Origin: Iris pallida
Taxonomy: Eukaryota; Streptophyta; Magnoliopsida; Asparagales; Iridaceae
Length of the DNA: 64,000 nt
Reading direction: 5' to 3'
NCBI GenBank assembly: GCA_029216955.1
Contig: JANAVB010015601.1
Span: 1-64,000 of the forward strand
The notes beneath the pieces are model-generated. The model saw only the letters and a list, made by a program, of their open reading frames with translations. It was not told the DNA's origin and ran no database searches. A program made the translations under genes and the position numbers. The stretch's first letter is position 1; the number at the start of each line of letters is the position of its first letter. Below are positions 37,342 through 48,525 of the stretch, one piece after another.

Positions 37342-39924
37342 TGTCACGACCCGTTACCCAAATTATTGGGCCGGGCCGAGTCATGTCCAGCCTGTGCTTG
37401 AGATAAAGCACAGTAAGCTGTTCTAGAAATAACAAGATAAGACTAAATGTGCTAACAGTTCTATAAGTGAATAAAAGTCATAAATGCTCCAAACACAAAA
37501 GTCGTCTCATATAGTAATAAGTCCAAGTACAAGTCTGAAATGTAAAACTGGATACATGTCCAGCTACAAAATATGTAGTCTAATACATGACTACACTCAA
37601 AAGTCTAAAGCAAAAAGACAACTAGGCGAGGTTCTCCGCAGGAACATCCTCGTAAAGCAAAGCCGGGTCCTCGGCAGTATCTCCATAATATGTGTCGCAG
37701 AGTAACTTCTCCTCAGTAAGGACACCTACAACGTTATCCTGTCAGGACGGGAGCAAGTACTGATTCTAGCAAACTAAATATACGAAGCATGAACAAGAAT
37801 ATAATAAACTGGAATTATGGCATATCATGGTTTAATTGGTTATTTTTAGAAATAACAACATGTAGTTTAAAAGTTTAAAATCGTAGCATGTACGTGAATC
37901 GGTCAATAGGTGAACAGGATGTACAGCGGTACATATCAAGTTTTCTGGTATACACATACGTGCACGAACGGCATCGGTGTATATCCATACACAAACGTGA
38001 TATCAGAACATACGGCAAGGTCACATATAGAATGTCACCGAGCGCGGTAAATACATACGGAGAAGGGGGTCATGTTCACGTATAATACTAACAGTTTCCC
38101 CTTAACCCGTTATTTAAACATGTGAGAGATATGAGATACTGTCTAAACATGGTAGAGACTGAAAGTAATACAACATGTAAAGTTCTAACTTGCTACCCCA
38201 AGGATCAGCATTTAACATGGTTGGTAAATTGCAGTTTATTGTTATAGCAGTATGTAAAGTTCGTAGAAAGTACTTGCCTCTAGCAAAGCAAGCTGCGATA
38301 AAAGTGCTATAGATGTCTGGTAACTCGTCACTGTAGAAATAAATATATAAACTTAGTTTTTACACTAAGCTAAAACACTAAGACACTAATTGGTGCAACA
38401 CGACTTGTGACTGGGCACCTAGCCAAAATAATGACTTTAGCATAGGAGACCAATATGGGGTGACACAATACTTAAACTAACTTTTTAGGGTCTTTACACA
38501 AGTGTGGGGTGAGGTTCAACACAGATAAAACTCAAAATAATACAAAAAGTTACAAGTCGTAATTATTTAATAAATAAATCAAATGAACATTGTGTTCCAA
38601 CAATTTTTGAGATAGACAAAAAGCTTAATTTTATATAAAATAAAGTACCAAAATGATCCTTGTTAATTATAGAAATTTATTATAATTTTTTTGGAATTTA
38701 TAAACCCTCATAGATATTTATTAAAAATCAACAAACATATGTATCCTGAAAATGGGTTCTGTTTTCCTATTTTTATAAAATACCAAAAGTACTTATTAAA
38801 TGCTAAACAAATTATAATAAATTAGCTAAATTAACATAGTATTTAAATACAAATTTTCCAGAATTTTTACAGCACTTAAAATATATAAAAAAATTCAAAA
38901 CAGCCTAACCGGATTATCCGGCAGATTTTCGCGGATTACCGGCGGATTTTCCGTTCCGTCACAGCAAGTTTTGTGGTGAAAGTTCGGATTTTTCGAACCG
39001 TCACAGAAAGTTGATTTTTGAACTCAAAACTTGTTTCGGCCATAAAAACTTCATTTTAAATCGAAATTCGGACTTTCAAAAATCAAAATTGAATAGAATT
39101 GAATTTCCTACAACATGGAAGTATTAGTTTTCACAAATCAAAACATTTGATAGATCAAAACCTCAAAATACTCGAAAATCATTTCTAGAAACTCAGATCT
39201 ACGCAATACTGTCGATCAAAACCAAAAGTGCTATATACTAAATATGTTAACAATTTAAAGAAGCAAATTATAGGCCAATAAAACTTTAGATTCTATGAAA
39301 AACAAAAATAAAGTATGGTCATGTCACTTTTGAGCAAGATGCACTTGCCTAGGTTAAGCTCCAAGCCTAATCTTCTACTCCACCACCAAGAGGGGTACAA
39401 AACCACACTGTAGACCTCAAGGCCAAGCTCCTAACAAGCTCCAAGGGAAGAGAAAGGAAGAAGAAATGAAAAGAAAGTGAAGAGAATAAAAAGAGAGAGG
39501 AGAGAGAAAATAAAAGGGTATATATAGAAGGGAGATTTAATCTTAGCCGTCGGATCGTGATCCATGTCAAAATCTAAGTCAATCATGGCCATTCAAACAA
39601 AACCAATTATCTATTGGGTAATAGGGTGAATCTACACTATTCACGAAAATATCTAAATACTATTCATCAAAATATCCAAAATACTATTCATAAAAATATC
39701 TGAAATCGAAAATATCTAAAATGTAGAATATCTGTCTGGACGGTATGCCGTCGGTAAACTCCGGTATACTGGCGGTATGTCGGCCAAGGAAAAATCTTAA
39801 GTTAGGAAAATTTTTAAAGCATTACGAAAACTAATAAAATACGAAATACGCTACAAAATACGTATTTAAATTAAATGCTATTGAAAATTATAAAAAACTA
39901 TTTTTTTAAATCTCGGGGCTTACA
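37342..39924 (-). repeat. 3' LTR of element C
   Basis: 2,583 bp; + strand TGTCACGACCCGTTACC...CGGGGCTTACA. It has a perfect 8-bp stem CTGTGCTT/AAGCACAG at 37392-37413 near the U5 end and a TATA-like TATATATA at 39519-39526. The stretch 38400-39350 is AT-rich with nothing recognised. Confidence 0.94.
39519..39526 (-). promoter_or_regulatory. TATA box, C 3' LTR
   Basis: TATATATA followed on the minus strand by a long CT-rich tract, like the B promoter. The other LTR has TATATA at about 47108. Confidence 0.5.
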
Positions 39925-40050
39925 AATCTTTCCTCCTTGAAAAATTTTGTCCTCGAAATTTACAAGGATAGAAGACTCTACAAACATTCTAATATAACAA
40001 GCAATACAAACAAATGACTAAGGCTATGATTAAGGCTAACCTCTAGGGTA
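39925..40050 (-). other. Element C polypurine region and 3' untranslated end
   Basis: On the minus strand TTTCGAGGACAAAATTTTTC then AAGGAGGAAAGATT directly before the LTR, the standard tail of this group. Confidence 0.75.
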
Positions 40051-43000
40051 TCAAGTGGGAACGGGTGGTTCCCTCGCAGCGGTTGGATCGAACAAGTAAG
40101 GGTATCTCTTCCTCATGTTCGACTCCCTCTTCCAAGTAGATTCACCCGGAGAGTGACGGCTCTAAGCTACTCGTACTAAGGGTATAACCTTGTTCCTCAA
40201 CCTCTTCTCTCTCCTGTCTAATATCTCTACTGGCTGCTCAGAAACTGTAAGGCTCGGTCCGACCTCCAACTCTGAATGATCTAGCACATGATTGGGGTCT
40301 GGAACATATCTTTTCAACTGAGATACGTGAAAGACATCGTGAGCTCCTGCTAGGTTGGGTGGAAGTGCAACCCTGTAAGCAACCTCTCCAATAATGCCAA
40401 GTATCTCGAACGGCCCAATGTATCTGGGGCTCAGCTTCCCTCCTCTTCCGAACCGAATCATCCCTCTAGTAGGTTATATCTTCACTAGCACCATATCACC
40501 GTCTGCGAACTCCATCGGTCTGCGACTAGCATCAGCCCAGTATTTCTGTCTGTCCTGAGCTACTCTGAGCCTGTCTCTGATCATCCCGACTTTCTCTGCT
40601 GCATCTGTGATCATCTCTGGCCCAAGCATAACTTTCTCCCCAATATCGTCCCAAAAGAGCGGTGTACGGCATCGTCGTCCATATAGTGCCTTGAAAGGAG
40701 ACATACCGATACTGGCTTGGTAGTTGTTGTTGTATAAAAACTCTACCAAGTGCAGATGGCTCTCCCAAGATCCTCCGAAGTCCAGTACGCAGGTCCTCAG
40801 CATATCCTCCAGTGTCTGTATCGTCCTCTCGGACTGCCCATCTGTCTGTGGGTGGTACGCCGTACTGAACTTGAGCCTACTGTCCAACTCCTCCTGCAAG
40901 CTCCTCCAGTAGTAGGATGTGAATCTGTTGTCTCTGTCCGACACGATGCTCACCGGCACTCCGTGTAGGCGAACTATCTGTTGCATGTATAGCTCTGCCA
41001 ACTTCTCGGTGGAAAGCCCTACCTTGAAGGGTATGAAGTGCGCACACTTCGTCAGCCTGTCCACGATAACCCAAATGGCATCCTTTCCTCCTTGGAAACG
41101 AGGAAGCCCTGAGACGAAGTCCATCCTAATATGTTCCCACTTCCACTCGGGAATGGGTAACGACTGTAACAGACCAGCTGGTCTCTGGCACTCCGCCTTG
41201 ACCTGCTGGCAAACTAGGCATCTCAAAATAAAATATGATACATCCCTCTTCATCCCGTGCCACCAAAGATGTTCCCGCAAGTCACGGTACATCTAGTTAG
41301 CACCAGGGTGAATAGAATATCTCGATCGGTGCACCTCCTGCAAGACTGCCTCTACCAGCTCTCCCTTCGGCACGCACAATCGGCTGCCATGCCTCAAGGA
41401 TCCATCCTCTACTATAGTGAAGTCATCCAGCAATCCAACTAAAGCCTGGGCTCGAAGTCTACGAAGACTCTCATCTGTAGACTGTGCCTCCCTGATCTGC
41501 TCCATCAAACCTGACTGAATGTCAAGCGCCATCATCTGTATTACTGATCCTGGCCGAACTAGCTCGATACCGAGCTTCTCCAGATCTTCCCACAAATGTC
41601 GATCTATCATCAGATACCATGCCATCGGATGCCTGCTCAGCGCATCCGCCACCACATTTTTCTTTCCGGGGTGATACTGTAAATCGATGTCGAAGTCCTT
41701 CATCAACTCCAACCATCGTCTTTGCCTCATGTTCAGCTCTTTCTGCGTGAACACATACTTCAAGCTTTTGTGGTCAGTAAAGATTTCCACACGCTCTCCG
41801 TATAAGTAATGTTTTCATAACTTGAGTGCAAAGATCACCGCAGCTAACTCTAGGTCATGGGTAGGATAATTCCGCTCATGAGTCCGCAATTGCCTAGATG
41901 CATAAGCAATCACTTTCCCATGCTGCTGTAGGACACATCCTAGCCCCTTTCCTGAAGCATCGTTGTATATGGGGAAACGTCCAGAACCTGAAGGAAATGT
42001 CAGAACTGGAGCGATCGTCAGCCTCATCTTCAACTCCTCAAATGCTGCCTGGCAGTCCTCTGACCAAATGTACTCTGCGTCCTTCCGCGTCAGCTACGTC
42101 ATGGGTTCAGCTATCCTAGCAAATTCCTGGACGAACTTTCTATAATAGCCTGCTAAACCCAGAAAGCTCCTGATCTCTGAAACTGACATCGGAGCCTTCC
42201 ATGTCTCAACTGCAGCAATCTTTCTGTGATCCACCGAGATTCCATCTCCAGTAACTACATGGCCGAGAAACTCCACTCGGTCTAAAAAGAACTCGTACTT
42301 CGGCAATTTGGCAAACAATCTCTCCTGCCTCAGAATCCCAAAAACTATCCGTAAGTGCTCTGCATGCTCCTCCGGCGTCTTCGAGTATATCAGGATGTCA
42401 TCGATAAACACTACGACGAACTTATCCAGATATTGGTGAAATATCTTATTCATCAAATTCATAAAGACAGCTGGCGCATTTGTGAGACCAAATGGCATCA
42501 CCAGAAACTCGTACTGCCCGTACTTCGTATTGAACGCCGTCTTCTGGATGTCTGCTGTCCTGACCTTCACCTGGTAGTACTCGGATCTCAAATCTATCCT
42601 GGAAAACACCTTCGCCCCACTCAACTAGTCGAACAAATCATCTATCCTGGACAGAGGATATTTGTTCTTGATGGTGATGGCATTCAACGTCCGGTAGTCA
42701 ATACACAACCGGACTGTACCATCCTTCTTAGGTACAAAGAGCACTGGCGCTCCCCATAGAGAAGCACTGGATCGAATGAAACCCTTTTTCAACAGGTCAT
42801 CAATCTGCTCTTTCAAATCTACGGCCTCCTTGGGATTCACTCTATAGCAAGTTCGGGATACTGGTGATGAACCCGGTACTAAATCTATGGTGAACTCCAC
42901 ATCTCTGTCAGGCGGAAGTCCTGGAAGATCCTCTGGAAATACATCCATAAACTCCCTAATGATAGGGTGTGGCAGTGCTACGTCCCCAACTGTCGTACAA

Positions 43001-44688
43001 CAGTTCGGCTCTAGGCTGATCTCTGGCCCTGTCCTCTTGACACTGAATGGTGCTATGCCTGGGGGACTAAACAAAATACTACCCTCATGACAATCTATAG
43101 ATGCATGGGCATAGCTAAGCCAGTCCATCCCCAATATGATATCATAACCGAGGAGTGGCATCACAAAGAATCGTCCCCTGAACTCTCTCCCGGCTATAAA
43201 AATAGAACATCTATAGATAGCTCTAATAGGCATTGGTCCTCCTCCCATCATCACTCTACTAATCTCCGCAGTAGGTGTAGCTACTAGATGGTGTTTAGGC
43301 ATAAACTCTAATGATAGGAAGCTATAAGATGCACAAGAATCAAACACACATAGAGCTAGAAAAGTATGCAAATAAAAATGACCTGTGATGACGTCAGCTA
43401 GGTAATCTGGCTCTGAAACCTGCTCCGGCTCCGGCTCAAGAGCTAGACTATAAATCTTCCCCTGGGGTCCCTTCTGCTGCTGCAGATGCTGCCTAAACCT
43501 CTGCTGCTGAGTCGGGAGTGGTCCTCTAGGCTTCGCTACTGGGCACTCTCGAAGCTGATGGATGGGAGACCCACAAGCCAAACACTGACCCAACCTCTTC
43601 CTACAAACAAGAGAGTCGTGGCTTGGCCTCTTACAGTATACACAAAAAGCTTCCTTCGGCTGCTGTCGGGGTCCCGGGGCTCTAACTGGCGGGGTCTGAT
43701 GATGTGATGTAGGGGGACGGTAAGTCTGCTGGTACGGCATCGGTACTTTCTGCTGGAAAGCCTGACGCTTGGACGGTCCCTCGAGGTGTACAGAAGCCGG
43801 TCTCTTGCATGACAGAAGACGCTCCTCGATGCTCCGGGCCAACTCTAGGCTCTGGTAGTAGTCAGTCGTGCCGTTCGCCACTATAAGAATGCCAATGTCT
43901 GGAACTAGACCATGGCAAAATCTACGGGTCATCTCCTCTGGGTCTGCAACCAGACTAGGAGCGAAACGGCTCAGACGACTAAACTCTGCCGCATACTCGT
44001 CAACAGAACAGTTTCTCTGTTGGATGTTCTGGAATCGTAGCCCCATGGCTACTCTAGCAGTGGTCGAAAAGAATTTCTTCTTGAACTGGGTCTTGAACTG
44101 ATCCCAAGTGGCTCTCCCTCTTGCAAACAACGGCTCATTCCGGAACCAGACTCCTGCCAAGTCTATCAGCAGAAATCCCGCTGCCTCGACCTGGAGGTCA
44201 CCCGGCATCCTAACTCCAAGGAGCTTCCTCTCTACCGAGTCTAGCCAGTCATCTGCTACTACTATGCCCTCTGTCCCTGAGAACTCCTTGGGATTCAAAC
44301 CCATGAAGTCCTTGATCGTTCCCGCTCTCTTCCGTAGCTCTACAGGTGGTGGGACCACGGTACGTTCCTTAGAACGCTACATGCTCTGGCGGAGTAGGGT
44401 AGTCTGCTCCTGATGGGTTGTTAGGAACCCCTGGATCAGAGTGAGCATTTGGTTCCCGTCGAGTGTGACGGAAGCCTGGGTAGGTATAGTGATAAGGGGT
44501 GGTGGAAGTATCGGGGCCTGCTGGGACTGCGATGTGGAAGGTGGTGGGGGCATCTGGGTTGGTGGATTTATGGAGTGGGAGAGTGTGGTATGTGGAGGTG
44601 GGGGTGTATCAGTCAACTGATCAGCTGACTGGATAGGGAGTGTGCCATTCTAAGGGGTGACGTACTGGGATGAACGAGTGAGCACCAT
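40051..44688 (-). pseudogene. Element C gag-pol polyprotein, eight in-frame stops
   Basis: One reading frame of about 1,545 codons from ATG 44688-44686 to TGA 40051-40053, with no frameshift. In order: Pro/Gln-rich N-terminus; Gag core (44200-43850); two CX2CX4HX4C knuckles (about 43644-43545); protease, whose DSG is DSC (about 43341-43333); RT with FIDD at 42408-42397; RNase H; HHCC zinc finger; DD35E integrase (Asp58, Asp119, Glu155 counted from 41292); and the tail HSPGESTW...YPYLF. In-frame stops have their lowest base at 44650, 44377, 42625, 42094, 41815, 41293, 40474 and 40162. Most fit a Gln or Trp codon changed by a single transition. The element is dead but was recently a complete autonomous one, and could represent the helper of A and G. 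Confidence 0.95.
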
Positions 44689-44856
44689 CTAAATAAGTAA
44701 GTAAAAGGACTTATAAGGACGCTTTAAAGTAAAAATCATAGACAAGAAAATCTAATTATAATAGCAAGCATGTGATGTATTTCCTATGTTGCAATCCTAG
44801 CATTTCTCTAGGTATTCTAAGCGTCATTCCTAATGTTGTCTAATTACCTTAAGTTC

Positions 44857-44906
44857 CTAATTGCAGGCATACTTGGTACAATAACGTAACCAAACAATTT
44901 AGTCAG
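44857..44906 (-). other. Element C leader segment shared with A and G
   Basis: Downstream of the primer site, AAATTGTTTGGTTACGTTAT and GCCTGCAATTAGGAA correspond to AAATTGTTTGGTTACTTTAC and GCCTGCGAATAGGA in A and to similar bases in G. It may hold RNA signals used by the replication machinery (inference). Confidence 0.7.
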
Positions 44907-44924
44907 GACCTGCATGGGCCACCA
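44907..44924 (-). other. Primer-binding site of C (tRNA-Ile type)
   Basis: Minus strand TGGTGGCCCATGCAGGTC, 9 nt from the LTR edge at 44934. Confidence 0.9.
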
Positions 44925-44933
44925 CTAAAAATA

Positions 44934-47511
44934 TGTCATGACCCGTTACCCAAATTATTGGACCGGGCTGAGTCATGTCCAGTCTGTGCTTGAGATAAAG
45001 CACAGTAAGCTGTTCTAGAAATAACAAGATAAGACTAAATGTGCTAACAGTTCTATAAGTGAATAAAAGTCATAAATGCTCCAAACACAAAAGTCGTCTC
45101 ATATAGTAATAAGTCCAAGTACAAGTCCGAAATGTAAAACTGGATACATGTCCAGTTACAAAATACGTAGTCTAATACATGACTACACTCAAAAGTCTAA
45201 AGCAAAAAAGACAACTAGGCGAGCTTCCCCGCAGGAACATCCTCGTAAAACAAAGCCGGGTCCTCGGTAGTATCTCCATAATATGTGTCGCAGAGTAACT
45301 CCTCCTCAGTAAGGACACCTACAATGTTATCCTGTCAGGACGGGAGCAAGTACTGATTCTAGCAAACTAAATATACGAAGCATGAACAAGAATATAATAA
45401 ACTGGAATCATGGCATATCATGGTTTAATTGGTTATTTTTAGAAATAACAACATATAGTTTAAAAGTTTAAAACCGTAGCATGTACGTGAATCGGTCAAT
45501 AGGTGAACATGATGTACAGCAGTACATATCAAGTTTTCTGGCATGCACATACGTGCACGAACGACATCGGTGTATATCCATACACAAATGCGATATCAGA
45601 ACATACGGCAAGGTCACATATAGAATGTCACCGAGCACGGTAAATACATACGGAGAAGGGGGTCATGTTCACGTACAATACTAACAGTTTTCCTTTAACC
45701 CGTTATTTAAACATGTGAGAGATATAAGATACTGTCTAAACATGGTAGAGACTGAAAGTAATACAACATGTAAAGTTCTAACTTGCTACCCCAAGGATCA
45801 GCATTTAACATGGTTGGTAAATCACAGTTTATTGTTATAGCAGTATGTAAAGTTCATAGAAAGTACTTGCCACTAGCAAAGCAAAGCAAGCGGCGATAAA
45901 AGTGCTATAGATGTCTGGTAACTCGTCACTGTAGAAATAAATATATAAACTTAGTTTTTACACTAAGCTAAAATACTAAGACACTAATTGGTGCAACACG
46001 ACTTGTGACTGGGCACCTAGCCAAAATAATGACTTTAGCATAGGAGACCAATGTGGGGTGACACAATACTCAAACTAACTTTCTAGGGTCTTTACACTAG
46101 TGTGGGGTGAGGTTCAACACGGCTAAAACTCAAAATAATACAAAAAGTTACAAGTCGTAATTATTCAATAAATAAATTAAATGAACATTGTGTTCCAATA
46201 ATTTTTTAGATAGACAAAAAGCTTAATTTTACATAAAATAAAGTACCAAAATAATCCTTGTTAATTACAGAAATTTATTATAATTTTTCTAAAATTTATA
46301 AACCCTCATAGATATTTATTAAAAATCAACAAACATATGTATCCTGAAAATGGGTTCTGTTTTCCTATTTTTATAAAATACCAAAAGTACTTATTAAATG
46401 CTGAAAAAAATATAATAAATTAGCTAAATTAACATAGTATTTAAATTCACTTTTTCCAGAATTTTTACAGCACTTAAAATATATAAAAAAATTCAAAACA
46501 GCCTAACCGGATTATCCGGCGGATTACCGGCGGATTTTCCATTCCGTCACAGCAAGTTTTGTGGTGAAAGTTCGGATTTTCCGAACCGTCGCAGAAAGTT
46601 GATTTTTGAACTCAAAACTTATTTCGGCCATAAAAACTTCGTTTTAAATCGAAATTCGGACTTTCAAAAGTCAAAATTGAATAGAATTGAATTTCCTACA
46701 ACATGAAAGTATTAGTTTTCACAAATCAAAACATTTGATAGATCAAAACCTCAAAATACTCGAAAATCATATCTAGAAACTCAGATCTACGCAATATTGT
46801 CGATCAAAACCAAAAGTGCTATATACTAAACATGTTAACAATTTAAAGAAGCAAATTATAGGCCAATAAAACTTTAGTTTCTATGAAAAACAAAAATAAA
46901 GTATGGTCATGTCACTTTTGAGCAAGATGCACTTGCCTAGGTTAAGCTCCAAGCCTAATCTTCTACTCCACCACCAAGAGGGGTACGAAACCACACTCTA
47001 GACCTCAAGGCCAAGCTCCTAACAAGCTCCAAGGGAAGAGAAAGGAAGAAGAAATGAAAAGAGAGTGAAGAGAATGAAAAGAGAGAGGAGAGAGAAAGTG
47101 AAAGGGTATATAGAAGGGGGATTTAATCTTAGCCGTCGGATCGTGATCCAAGTCAAAATCTAAGTCAATCATGGCCACTCAAACAAAACCAATTATCCAT
47201 TGGGTAATAGGGTGCATCTACACTATTTACAAAAATATCTAAATACTATTCATCAAAATATCTAAAACACTATTCATGAAAATATCTGAAATCAAAAATA
47301 TCTAAAATGTAGAAAATCTGTCTGGACGGTATGCCGTCGGTATACTCCGGTATACTGGCGGTATGCCGGCCAAGGAAAAATCTTAAGTTAGCAAAAATTT
47401 CAAAGCATTACAAAACCCAAGAAAATACGAAATACGCTACAAAATACGTATTTAAATTAAATGCTATTGAAAATTATAAAAAACTATTTTTTTGAAATCT
47501 AGGGGCTTACA
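44934..47511 (-). repeat. 5' LTR of element C
   Basis: 2,578 bp, TGTCATGACCC...GGGGCTTACA on the + strand. Partner of 37342-39924, with differences that are mostly transitions. Stem-loop CTGTGCTT/AAGCACAG at 44984-45005. Confidence 0.94.
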
Positions 47512-48075
47512 AATCTTCCCTCCTTGAAAAATTTTGTCCTCGAAATTTACAAGGATAGAAGACTCTACAAACATTCTAATATAACAAGCAATGCAAACAA
47601 ATGACTAAGGCTATGATTAAGGCTAACCTCTAGGGTATCAAGTGGGAACGGGTGGTTCCCTCGCAACGGTTGGATCGAACAAGTAAGGGTATCTCTCCCT
47701 CATGTCCGACTCCCTCTCCCAAGTAGATTCACCCGGAGAGTGACGGCTCCTAGCTACTCATACTAAGGGTATAACCTTGTTCCTCAGCCTCTTCTCTCTC
47801 TCCTGTCTAATATCTCCACTGGCTGCTCAGAAACTGTAAGGCTCGGTCCGACCTCCAACTCTGAATGATCTAGCACATGACTGGGGTCTGGAACATATCT
47901 TCTCAACTGAGATACGTGAAAGACATCGTGAACTCCTGCTAGGTTGGGTGGAAGTGCAACCCTGTAAGCTACCTCTCCAATCCTGCCAAGTATCTCGAAC
48001 GGCCCAATGTATCTGGGGCTCAGCTTTCCTCCTCGTCCGAACCGGATCGTCCTAATGTATCTAGCACATGATTGG
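47512..48075 (-). pseudogene. Extra copy of C integrase tail and polypurine region, with filler
   Basis: Sequence upstream of C's 5' LTR that repeats 39925 to about 40460: polypurine tail, then the integrase C-terminus (…[22 protein letters not shown]) on the minus strand. It carries its own small differences, including an inserted CT. At about 48050 it ends in a patchwork (AATGTATCT, then TAGCACATGATTGG, both also found elsewhere in C) joined to A at TCTCGGAC. It is what a second C copy sharing this LTR would leave. Confidence 0.85.
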
Positions 48076-48490
48076 TCTCGGACAGAAGGATAATTAAAGG
48101 AATTCGATAAATAATATAATATGATTTTAGAAAATATTTATAATAGTAAAAAAATAATGTTAGAAATATATATATGTATATAATAAAAATTTCTAAGGCT
48201 AGGACTAAACTTTTGAAAATAGGGCCAAGCCCCAATATGATATTTTCATTGCAAAATAACCTTTTTTAGGAAATTATTTAATATGTATACTTATATTAAA
48301 AGATAATAATAATAACTGCATATAATAATCTTTGGACATAGTAATACTAATTGCTTATCTTAACACAACAAAATACATAAATATATATACTAGCAATAAT
48401 ACCACTGAAATAAAAATATTTAGAACTATAATGTCATCAGCAGGATATTTTCATATACGATTTAAATACAAATAAAAAAATATAAAAAGG

Positions 48491-48525
<35 letters not shown>

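Larger units (their letters stand above)
37342..48075 (-). mobile_element. Ty3/gypsy element C, Tekay-like, with extra partial copy
   Basis: Minus-strand element in the 5' LTR of A: 3' LTR 37342-39924, gag-pol 40051-44688, primer site 44907-44924, 5' LTR 44934-47511. Beyond the 5' LTR the sequence does not return to A. It continues with another copy of C's own 3' internal end (47512 to about 48050), then a short patchwork of C fragments, then A. No target duplication can therefore be read. It is the most complete coding element here. Confidence 0.92.

Noticed and set aside
37342..48075. Simple full-length insertion of C with target duplication
   Set aside because: The right side continues into another C internal segment, so no duplication can be read and the structure is compound.
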